A stretch of 64,000 bases of DNA, taken from assembly GCA_021521415.1 (NCBI GenBank), contig JAIQDT010009205.1:20511-84510 (forward strand). The letters run 5' to 3'. The position numbers were made by a program, and so were the translations under genes. Below, piece by piece: positions 8,623-17,630 of the stretch (position 1 is the first letter of the stretch; each line of letters begins with the position of its first letter). Source of the DNA: Bidens hawaiensis (taxonomy: Eukaryota > Streptophyta > Magnoliopsida > Asterales > Asteraceae). The notes beneath the pieces were generated by a model. It had not been told where the DNA came from. It ran no database searches and worked only from the letters and a program-made list of their open reading frames with translations.

Positions 8623-11262
8623 TTAGAATCTAGGGACCCAAGACCAATTGGTCTTGGATCTATACATCCCGTACTTCTGCTTTCCAAAGTTAGCATTTGG
8701 ATAATTCCTGTCAGTCCTATTAGGAAATCTCCTTGGAAATTGAGTGTGAGGCCTTCCAAACCTATGTGTATTGAAAGTATTATATCTAGTGGTTTGGTTA
8801 TTAGCATTGTTAAACTGAGGTTTGTTTCTGTGAAAACCTGAATTAGTTACATTTCGGAACTTTGAAGGGTTTTCATTTTTAACAGTATTAAAATTACCAT
8901 TAGGCTTATGCTCAGTTTTAATAGGCCTCACACCTCTGAATTTCGGCGTCAGAGGGCAATCTGCAACAAGATGTCCTAACTTATTACACCTAAAACAACA
9001 CCTATGTTCCATTTTCTTTTCAAATGTTGTTTTGGATGTCGAGGCTGTGTTACCGGCCGTTCGTCTCACATAAGGTGGGACGTACAGGTTGAGTGGAGTA
9101 CTCTTTTTAGAAGTTTTATCTTTTTCTCCACCAGTGGGTAACACTACCTTCTCTTTTGTCTTAACCGATTCGGACAACTTATCTGAATCTGATGAGATTG
9201 GACTCGTAACAGAAATTTTCACACTTGAAACAGGCGAACTCGTTTCGCAACTACTAACACTTGGTTCTTTACTCGTAACCTTGATTGGAACTGTCTGAGG
9301 AACTTCAAAATCAACAGATTTTTGAACACTAGGGTTAAAAGTGTAATTGTGGTTATATGGTGGTGGAACCTCGTGATAACCAATTCCTCCCCTCTTCGTA
9401 GAGGTACCTTGATCACTAACAAGGTGATCAAGAATAGCTGAGGAATTTCTGAACTGTTCAAGTTTTCGGTTCAGTTCCACCACTTTCACCTGGTGGTCAG
9501 CAATCTGCTTTTCTCGTTCAGCAATCAGTTTAGTCTTTTCTTCTAAAACCTCATAATTTAGATCAATTACTTCAATTTTTTCAGCAAGTTTTGTTTTTAA
9601 GCTTTTAACATCTTTTTCACACGCTTTTATTTTAACTTTGTAACTGTTTTCTCTTGCTTTCATAAAGTGATGATCTTCTTTAAGAGTTTTAAATTCAGCA
9701 TCTAAACGAACATACTGATCAGTTATGGTAGCAAGTTGCTCAGACAAATTCTCACATTTAGTACAATTAGATTTAGAACTTACCTTGGAGAGTTGATCAT
9801 TGTTATCTGCCATGAAAGCTTTTTCCTTACCAGTAGCTTTCTCTTCTCCGGTAATCTTCTCACATTCTTCATTCTCAACCTTAGCCATATTTGCCTGTTC
9901 ACTAGTTTCATTCGAATGCAGGTTCCAGTTGTATTCACCTGCTTCTCTGGACATCATGGCATTGACTTCTTTACTACTCCCAGTGTGCTGTGCAGACCGG
10001 CCCTGACCACGTTCAACTCGCTCGTTTCTGCACTCTTTGGCAAAGTGCCCGTTTGGTTGACAGTTATAGCACCTCACCTTAGACTTGTCGAACCCTGGCC
10101 TGCCACCAACAAACTTTCTCCCCGTCTTTCTCATAAACTTCTTCACTCTCCTCACTATCATGGCCATCTGCCATTGTAAATCCATTTCCTCCAGATCATC
10201 AGCATCGATCTGGTCATAGTCTTCATCTAGCATCGCTGGATCAACCACCTTTCCTTGAATATAGTTTTCATATGAAGCAATAAATGAAGCATAGAGGCCA
10301 AACTGCTCTTCAGCAGATTTGATGCTCATTGGCATCTTAGAGTAATTATTGCTTGAGGAACTTGAAGATCCACTAATCTTGCTTGCTGTCTGTTGAGTAC
10401 CACTTGATCCACCCGCAACAAAGCAAACATCCCCATTTGAGTTTACTGACACATGCCCTTCCTGTGAAGAATTGGCACCCGACTCACCCTTCGAGTAGTA
10501 GGCGGCAAAATCAGTCTTTGAACTTGTATTGGAGTTTACTTTAGCACCGTACATGCCTGGATCTTGAACCTGATCCATAGATGTTTCTTTCCTTACCATA
10601 TTAAGCTCAAAAGTTCTGAGCTTGTTGACAGTGGTTTCAAGATCATAAGTAGGGAAGTCCTTGTCTTCCCTCATCAGTACAGTATACATCTCCCATTTTG
10701 GTGGGAGAGCATCGAGAAGTTTTTCCACAATCTCTTCTTCTCGGTATGAAATGGAGTAGTTACTCAATTCAGTCATTAGATGATAATATCGAGTGATAAT
10801 GTCATCCAGAGATTCGTTCTTTAAGTACTTAAAGACTGAAAATTGAGTCTTGAGCAACTTTATCTTTGAAGCCCGAATACCTACATTCCCTTCAAATCTG
10901 CTCTCAAGAGCTTCCCAAAGCTCTCTAGCTGATGTATACTTTCTGAACGTATGGAGGATCTCCTGTGGAAGAGCCATTGTGATTGCAGCATGAGCCTTGC
11001 TCTCGGCTTCATACATCTTTTTCTCCTCCTCTTCCATTTTACTGTATTTCTTGATTTGGTCTCGACCCTCATACTCCATGATTGGTGGAATATATCCATC
11101 TTGGATGCATACCCACATCTTCGCATCCTGGTACTTAACGTATTGTATGAACCGATCCTTCCACGCGACAAAATCGGTTCCCTTCAGCAACCTTGGGGCC
11201 TTTGTAGCTGACCCCGCTTCAAATTCCATCTTTACAAGCTCCGAAATGTTGATCGACGACAT
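8623..11262 (-). CDS. gag: Gag polyprotein of Copia-2, intact, 879 aa
   Basis: Capsid/nucleocapsid precursor. It starts MSSINISELVKMEFE. An N-terminal UBN2-type capsid domain (residues ~20-240) shows LLKGTDFVAWKDRF and ELWEALESRFEG. Zinc knuckle 1, CYNCQPNGHFAKEC, lies at about 397-410; a long charged coiled coil at about 500-620; zinc knuckle 2, CFRCNKLGHLVADC, at about 754-768; then a basic Asn/Arg/Phe-rich tail ending WSWVPRF. It aligns along its whole shared length with the partial Gag at 1-1755. It is open despite the loss of pol in this element, so the particle protein may have been made, or needed, until recently. The stop is TAA. Confidence 0.93.
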   Translation of the reverse strand: MSSINISELVKMEFEAGSATKAPRLLKGTDFVAWKDRFIQYVKYQDAKMWVCIQDGYIPPIMEYEGRDQIKKYSKMEEEEKKMYEAESKAHAAITMALPQEILHTFRKYTSARELWEALESRFEGNVGIRASKIKLLKTQFSVFKYLKNESLDDIITRYYHLMTELSNYSISYREEEIVEKLLDALPPKWEMYTVLMREDKDFPTYDLETTVNKLRTFELNMVRKETSMDQVQDPGMYGAKVNSNTSSKTDFAAYYSKGESGANSSQEGHVSVNSNGDVCFVAGGSSGTQQTASKISGSSSSSSNNYSKMPMSIKSAEEQFGLYASFIASYENYIQGKVVDPAMLDEDYDQIDADDLEEMDLQWQMAMIVRRVKKFMRKTGRKFVGGRPGFDKSKVRCYNCQPNGHFAKECRNERVERGQGRSAQHTGSSKEVNAMMSREAGEYNWNLHSNETSEQANMAKVENEECEKITGEEKATGKEKAFMADNNDQLSKVSSKSNCTKCENLSEQLATITDQYVRLDAEFKTLKEDHHFMKARENSYKVKIKACEKDVKSLKTKLAEKIEVIDLNYEVLEEKTKLIAEREKQIADHQVKVVELNRKLEQFRNSSAILDHLVSDQGTSTKRGGIGYHEVPPPYNHNYTFNPSVQKSVDFEVPQTVPIKVTSKEPSVSSCETSSPVSSVKISVTSPISSDSDKLSESVKTKEKVVLPTGGEKDKTSKKSTPLNLYVPPYVRRTAGNTASTSKTTFEKKMEHRCCFRCNKLGHLVADCPLTPKFRGVRPIKTEHKPNGNFNTVKNENPSKFRNVTNSGFHRNKPQFNNANNQTTRYNTFNTHRFGRPHTQFPRRFPNRTDRNYPNANFGKQKYGMYRSKTNWSWVPRF

Positions 11263-11810
11263 TCTTCTTGAAGACTAAGAAACCCGAAAAATTCTGAAAA
11301 GGCGAAGTTAAGAAATTTCCTCTGAACAGTACTGTAGGCGAAGTTAAGGATAACTTCGCTTAAGTAATAACTTCGATGGATCTTTCTTAAATTCGCGTGA
11401 CTGGGCGAACTTGAGAATAACTTCGCTTAGGGTAAGCGAACTTAGAAAGTAGGCGAACTTGAAGAAAACTTCGCTGAGCTAGGCGAACTTGAGGAGAACT
11501 TCGCTGAGTTAGGCGAAGTTGAGGAGGTAGGCGAAGTTGTAAATAACTTCGCTTCTCCTTATATCTTCGCTGAAACCCTACGTATCCTGACGGCAACTTC
11601 GCCTGATGAACAGCAACTTCGCCTGACGAACTTAAACTTTCTGCAGATCTGAAAAACGGATTTTAATGACGTTTCCGACGGTTTAAAGGCTTAAACACAC
11701 TGGTAGGAGGCTAGAATGAGCAAAAACACCACAAACTCGTCCCGTGAATACCCGAAATGGGACGTATTCTACACCCGCGTGAATATCCCGAACCACACAA
11801 TCGAGCAAAA
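11263..11810 (-). other. Leader of Copia-2 between PBS and gag
   Basis: About 550 nt of untranslated leader. It holds at least a dozen AACTTCGCC/GGCGAACTT words in both orientations (11300-11635), often 20-40 nt apart, then a word-free stretch next to the primer site. No ORF of substance runs on the element strand. Retroelement leaders usually carry packaging and dimerisation signals; these words could fold into stem-loops. Confidence 0.7.
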
Positions 11811-11822
11811 GCTCTGATACCA
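11811..11822 (-). other. Primer-binding site of Copia-2 (tRNA-iMet type)
   Basis: TGGTATCAGAGC on the minus strand, two bases inside the 5' LTR. This 12-mer is complementary to the 3' end of plant initiator tRNA-Met and is the usual minus-strand DNA primer site of plant Copia elements. Confidence 0.95.
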
Positions 11823-11824
11823 AT

Positions 11825-12297
11825 TGTAGGTTCCTTGGACGGATCACACGAGATATCCCGATATACACAGGTGCGGAATCCCTGTGTAGATCGTTACCGA
11901 CGTAGAACACAAGCTCACAAACACACGAACACGATAATAACAAAACCACGTTATATTAATAACTCGAACCGTGATACTTACAGACTCTCGACCTCACGTC
12001 ACTTGACTCACTGAATTACACGTAAATTGAACTACTCGATCAACTAATCAACCTCTAAAACGATCAGCCGTACACTATATAAATACACGACAACTTCGCC
12101 TCAGGCGAAGTTGTCCATAACTTCGCTTGTTCAGCAAGTTCGCCCAGGCGAACTTGTTAACAACTTCGCTTGGTTAACAAGTTCGCCTAAGCGAACTTGT
12201 CAACAACTTCGCTTCTAAACAAACAAATACATAAACAATATTACAGACTCGATTACAGACATTAGACATATGAACTACTGACATTTATGCATCAACA
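11825..12297 (-). repeat. 5' LTR of Copia-2
   Basis: 473 bp, TG...CA, matching the left LTR except for about five substitutions (four sites, one of them two adjacent bases). U3 words lie at 12091-12212 and the TATA-like box at 12075-12085 (minus strand). This is the copy that would drive transcription of the element. Confidence 0.95.
12091..12212 (-). promoter_or_regulatory. U3 word cluster and TATA of the active-side LTR of Copia-2
   Basis: Alternating AACTTCGCC and AAGTTCGCC words form three hairpin-like inverted repeats. On the minus strand they end about 6 bases before TATTTATATAG (12085-12075). The arrangement is the same as in the Copia-1, Copia-3 and Copia-4 LTRs. Promoter role is inferred. 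Confidence 0.6.
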
Positions 12298-12302
12298 CCG
12301 GC
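12298..12302. repeat. Target-site duplication (right) of Copia-2, CCGGC
   Basis: Direct copy of the CCGGC at 1830-1834, immediately after the CA end of the right LTR. Confidence 0.95.
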
Positions 12303-15300
12303 ACATGACGGGTAACAAGAATTTGTTACACGAATGGAAACCTGTTCAGGGAGGTAGAGTAAGTTTTGCTGGAGAGAGTGGTGGTAGAATTACTGGAATG
12401 GGGACGGTGACAAATGGTAAAATGAAGCTAGAAAAGGTGAATTTCGTTGAAGAGCGGAAGCATAATTTGCTGAGTGTGTCTCAGATCTGTGACAAAGATT
12501 ACACTGTGCACTTTACCAAAAATGAAGCGATTGTACTATATCCTGGTTTCAAGATACCAGAGGCATGGATAGTAATGAAGGCTCCAAGGGAAAAGAATAC
12601 ATATGTTATGGACATGAGGTCGACTGAGATGGCAACAGAAGAATCATGTCTTCTGTCAAAAGCAATTGAATTGGTGTCCGATTTATGGCATCGAAGAATG
12701 GGGCATATACATCTTCGAAAAATGAACTACATCGTCAAGAATGGGCTGGTGCTGGGTGTTCCCTTGAAAAATTTCAACTTTGAAGACCAATGTCTATCGT
12801 GCAAGAAGGGAAAGCAACACAAGAAATCTCATCACACCAAGAAGGTTAATTCAATAGTCTGTACCCTAGACCTACTTCACATGGATTTCTTCGGTCCCGT
12901 GAATGTAAAAAGCCTAGGTGGAACATCATACTGCTTGGTGATAACTGATGATTTCTCTCGATATTCTTGGGTATATTTCCTGAAGACAAAGGATGAAACG
13001 ATTCAGTTGGTAATTAACTTGATTACCAAGGTTGAGAATATTATGGGGAGAAAGGTTAAATACATCAGGAGTGACAATGGGACAGAGTTCAAAAACTATC
13101 AGATGGAGATATTCTGCTTACAGAAAGGGATAGACCACCAGTACAGCGATCTGTATACTCCGCAACAAAATGGGGTGGCTGAGAGGAAGAACAGAACGCT
13201 AATTGAAGGAGCCAGAACCATGCTGGCTGATTCTAAACTTCCTGTGGTGTTCTGGGCTGAAGCTGTTGCAACAGCCTGTTATATCCTTAATCGAGTTTTA
13301 ACTGTTAAAAGATTGAATAAAACATGTTATGAACTTATGCATGGTAGAAAGCCTAACTTGAATGGTCTCGAACCATTCGGGTCCCCGTGTTCGATATTAA
13401 AGACGAACTCAAAATTTGGTGAGATAGCTGACGAAGGTATTTTAGTCGGATATGTTGTTGGGACACCCAACAGACGAGTCTTTAATCTATCGACCAGCAA
13501 GGTTGAGGTGGTGTGTAACACTGACATCACAAGTTACAAATCACCAAAACCAAGCACGGGACCCGCTGGGGCTTTCGACTATGATAAGCTTTTTAAATCT
13601 TTTAATTTGCCTTACTTGGATTGTGCAGAATTTGATGAGAGAATAGCTACGAAGATTCTTTATGATGAGGAAGAAAATGTTGTGCAACGACCGCAGTACG
13701 ATGAATGTCAACCTTCCTCGTTAAATGCTGTTGATACCCCTGCTGCCTCTACAGAAGAGGAATTTTTCAATCCTTTTCACTCTCAACAACAATCACCCAT
13801 TGATGAACTATCTTCGAACCTGGAAGACAATCTGCAAGTCAGTTCGGTTCCGACTACGAGTGTTCACAAAAATCACCCTTTGGAGAACGTGGTAGGTGAT
13901 CTGTCCGACGGTGTACAAACAAGACGAAGCTTGAATGAGCACACTTGTGTTTACACGAGCATTAAAGATACAGGCATCATTAACGAATGCTTGTATACCT
14001 GCTTCATCAGCCAGATTGAACCAAAGAACTATCAAATGGCTCTCAAGGACAGCTCGTGGGTCGAAGCCATGCAAGAGGAGTTAGCCCAGTTCAAGAAGAT
14101 GGAGGTATGGAATTTGGTTGCAAAACCGAAGAATGTGCATGCGATTGGCACCAAATGGGTTTTCAAATGTAAGAGAGATGAGAAAGGAATAATCATAAAG
14201 AACAATGCAAGGCTGGTTGTAAAAGGTTTTAATCAGCAAGAGGGGATCGACTACAATGAAGTGTTTGCGCCCGTGGCAAGATTGGAAGCGATTCGACTGT
14301 TTTTGGCATTTGCTGCACACAAGGAGATGAATGTGTTCCAATTAGACGTGAAAAGTGCATTTCTTAACGGTAAAGTCGATGAGGTTGTGTACGTTGAGCA
14401 GCCTCGGGGTTTTCCTGACCCAGACTTTCCTGATCACGTGTACAAGCTAAGTAAAGCGCTATATGGGCTACATCAGGCCCCTCGTGCCTGGTATGCAACT
14501 CTATCCGATTACTTGCTTGAGAATGAGTTTGAAAGGGGAAAGATCGATAGCACACTGTTCGTGAAGAGAAAAGGAAGAGACCTTCTTCTGGTTCAAGTCT
14601 ACGTGGACGACATCATCTTTGCTGCGTCAAAAGTCGCCATGTGTCAGGAGTTTGAAGCCGTCATGAAAAAGAGGTTTGAAATGAGTGCTATGGGTGAACT
14701 AACTTTCTTTTTAGGATTGCAGGTTGATCAGAAGATAGATGGGATGTTCATTCATCAGACTAAATATGTCCAAGACGTTCTCAAACGCTTCAAGATGGAG
14801 GACAACACTCCATTTGATACTCCAGTTTGCGTCAACCATAAATTGGGTGCTGATTCAGACAGTGATGCAGACGTGGACCCAACCCAATATCGGGCAATAA
14901 TAGGTTCTTTAATGTATTTAACTGCATCTAGACCTGATATTATGTTTGCAGTTTGTCTTTGTGCTCGTTTTCAGGCAAACCCAAAGGAATCTCACATGAA
15001 AGGTGTGAAGAGGATATTGCGTTATCTCAAAGGCAAGCCTAAGCCAGGGTTGTGGTACACGAAAGGGGGAGACTTGGAGTTAGTCGCCTACACGGATTCT
15101 GATATGGAGGATGCAATCAGAATCGGAAGTCGACAACAGGTGGATGTCAGTTTCTTGGAGGCAGATTAGTGTCATGGCAGTGCAAGAAGCAGTCCTCAGT
15201 CGCCATTTCTACCTGTGAAGCAGAATACATGGCAGCATCGAACTGCTGCTCCCAGGTTCTTTGGATACAACAGCAATTGCGCGATTACGGTCTGAATTTC

Positions 15301-15546
15301 ACTCATATTCCTATTTGCATAGATAACACTGCTGCTATCTCGATAACTAACAATCCCGTAAAGCATAGCAAAACTAAACACATTGACATCCGTCATCATT
15401 TTATATGGGATTGTGCTGAGAAGAAATTGATAGTGCTCGAAAAGGTTGATTCGTTAGCTAATTTCGCTGATTTGTTTACTAAAGCGTTTGACAAAACTCG
15501 TTTTCAAAACCTTGTTGAGCTAAATGGGATGATCAATCCCGAGTAA
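12298..15546 (+). pseudogene. pol: Pol of Copia-1: integrase, reverse transcriptase, RNase H; one frameshift
   Basis: Continues the protease cut at 1834. In order: GAG-pre-integrase region with [13 protein letters not shown] and CLSCKKGK (zinc HHCC); integrase core with [13 protein letters not shown] and [10 protein letters not shown] (the D, D, E residues); C-terminal GKPN-type region; RT with [20 protein letters not shown] and the YVDD active site (about base 14600); RNase H with AYTDSD and STCEAEYMAA. A single missing T near 15102 shifts the frame at AYTDSDYGG, so the frame ends at 15169 in the shifted register; the correct register resumes and runs to the TAA at 15544-15546. Apart from this and the Copia-2 insertion the frame is open, so loss of function is recent. 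Confidence 0.93.
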
Positions 15547-15596
15547 CCGTGTTTTTCGTTTTTACTTACAAAAAAAAAAAAAAAAAAAACGTCACT

Positions 15597-15866
15597 ATCG
15601 CTTAGAATTATGTCGGTTGCTTCAGTTTGAAGGACATATCTTCGGATATGTTTGGTCCTCAATTCTACCTGTAGAGTATGAGGATAGCCGTTAACCAGAT
15701 GACTGAAAGTGACAGGGGCGGTTTATGATGTGTTTTTATTCTTTCGCTGAAAATTAGTCGTTCATACTTAGTTAGAAGGACACATACTCGTATGTGGTCG
15801 GTCCAGCTGATCCATTGGATCTTCAGGATAGCCGTTTACCTGAAGACTTTGACTTGATCGGGGCGA
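15597..15866 (+). ncRNA. Tandem hairpin module (two ~146-nt copies) in Copia-1 spacer
   Basis: Copy A: CGCTTAGAATTATGTCGG, hairpin 1 at 15632-15658 (outer stem GGAC/GTCC, inner ATATC-TTCG-GATAT), hairpin 2 at 15682-15696 (GG-ATAGCCGTTAA-CC), GGGGCGG at 15715-15721. Copy B: TCGCTGAAAATTAG, hairpin 1 at 15778-15804 (CACATAC/GTATGTG), hairpin 2 at 15821-15845 (CTTCAGG/CCTGAAG closing the same ATAGCCGTTTA loop), CGGGGCG at 15859-15865. Copies keep the pairing but change the paired bases. This is not a family I recognise. Confidence 0.55.
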
Positions 15867-16879
15867 TAGAAGTTAAATTTTTTTAATTGGGAGATGAAAT
15901 AATTTTTCAAGTCTACTACTTCGTAAGAAGTGAATATACAATGTTTAAAAGAAAATTGATCCAACCTTGGAAAGTGATGGACAAACTGATTCTGTGTGCT
16001 TAACTAGTGAAGTTATTAGGCCTAAAAGACTTTAGAACAGTCATTGTATGTCAAGGTAGCTTTTTATGGTGCGTAAAAGTAAAAGTGATACTAACTAAAT
16101 CTCCTCGATCTTACGTGGAAACTCCTTAAGAGTTGTGCATGTCTCCATATATATCTTTCCGAATGATAGGCAGCAAAACGATTACCCAGTCATACACGAG
16201 CCCGTGAGTGTTCTGATTCCCGAGAAGATGGTGTGTCAAGAAACTGCAGTGATCCAGATCCGGGACTTGCAGTAGTTTACTTGAAGCTGTGTAAATCTTA
16301 TTATTTAAAAAAAAAAAAATTATTTAAGCCTTCTAAAGCTTATAATGTAATACTTATCAATCATGAGGCAAGAAAGAGAACGGGAAGAAGAGTCTAAAGA
16401 TCGAAGAGTACTTACTATTTAATCAGACACTACGGGTCGAGGTCAACTCGGGGTGACTTGGGGAAAGCCAAATACGCTTTGAGAATAGATAGGAGACATC
16501 ATAATCTCTGAGGTGTTGCCCATTTAAGTTTTGAGCTTAATTGAACCTAACCCGTATCACAGAAGCGATGAAAACCATAATAAGTTATTTACCTGCTTAC
16601 AACCTATTTCTTTATGTCATAATACAGCTGAACATGGATCTGTGTGACAGTCACTTAATTAGTATGATTCCTGTTCGGATCTTTTCTAAAACGTGGTAGT
16701 CCCTGTCGAGACTGAAATTTGATCCCGTGTACTTTATTTCTAAATTTTATTCTACTTATGTCGTTTTACGAGTTTATACCTGGTTACTTGGTCTATGATC
16801 GTATCATTTAACTTTTTAAAGGAAGTTTCAAAAGTTGATTGCAAAATGTTCAAATTAAAAGGGTTTGTTTTGTAAAGTT

Positions 16880-17570
16880 TAATATAGGCGAAGTTGCTTA
16901 AACAGGCGAAGTTATGGGATAGGCGAAGTTAACCCTAACTTCGCCTGTATAACTTTGACCCTATATAAAGAAATTTTTGGTCAAACTCATTATTATTTTT
17001 TAAACCCAGCGAACTTGTCATCCATTAACCTCGGCGAAGTTATATCTCGAATCACATCTTGTTGTTTTTCTCAGTTTCTAATCCGATTTAAAGGTGTGTA
17101 GTGTCATCATATCGCATAATCTATGACAATGATGTTAATCAAGGTTGTTTCGACCCGATTTGTGACCCCGTTCAATCAAACCCTCAACACCCGCTTTTCA
17201 AACTTATTTTTACGTGGTCGTAATCATATTGATCGTCTAGATCTCCATAAAATCATGTGTTTATGAGTCCACAATCATCAAATTATCCAATTTCACCTCG
17301 TTTGGCCGGCTATACTGTTGCCGCTTCAGATTCAGGCGAAGTTACAGTTTAGGCGAAGTTAACCTTAACTTCGCCTAAGGGTTAACTTCGCCTGATATTT
17401 AATTGTTTAACAGTATATGAGGCGAAGTTGTGGTTAGGCGAAGTTATCATTAACTTCGCCTGGCCCTTTTAACTTATTTTTAATTTACATTTATCAGGCG
17501 AAGTTATTACCAACTTCGCCCCACCCTTAACTTCGCCTATACAGAATAAATCATAACTTCGCTCATGGTT
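16880..17570 (+). promoter_or_regulatory. Candidate internal promoter of ORF3 in Copia-1
   Basis: GGCGAAGTT words cluster at 16885-16945, followed by a TATA box CTATATAAAG (16961-16970) about 660 nt before the ORF3 ATG. More words fill 17025-17575. The word set equals that of the element's own LTR (20725-20810). A pyrimidine-rich TTTTTGTTGCAG ends two bases before the ATG and looks like a 3' splice site, so either an intron in the 5' UTR or splicing from the LTR transcript is possible. Confidence 0.5.
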
Positions 17571-17630
17571 ACAGGCGAACTTGTGATTTGACTTGACGAT
17601 TCTCTAACTTAGACTGTTTTTGTTGCAGAA

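Larger units (their letters stand above)
1835..12297 (-). mobile_element. Copia-2: structurally complete but pol-deleted Copia element nested in Copia-1
   Basis: It has two 473-bp LTRs (1835-2307 and 11825-12297), both TG...CA, with TSD CCGGC on each side. There is a tRNA-iMet primer site next to the right LTR and a polypurine tract next to the left LTR, so it is transcribed leftwards. Order on the minus strand: 5' LTR, leader, gag, truncated pol, spacer, third ORF, 3' LTR. By eye I count about 5 differences between its LTRs (about 1%), so insertion was recent. Gag and the third ORF are fully open, while integrase and the N-terminal half of RT are deleted. It therefore had to move with enzymes from another copy. 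Confidence 0.95.
15547..17630 (+). other. Non-coding pol-ORF3 spacer of Copia-1
   Basis: About 2.1 kb without coding potential, starting with an A-run (15570-15589). It contains the duplicated hairpin module, a hairpin-prone AACTCCTTAAGAGTT (about 16120), other stretches matching the Copia-2 spacer, then the word-rich candidate promoter before ORF3. Confidence 0.75.

Noticed and set aside
9736..10179. Plus-strand 147-codon ORF opposite Copia-2 gag
   Set aside because: Shadow of the gag frame, rich in Ser/Phe/Leu from the reverse of Lys/Glu-rich coiled-coil codons.
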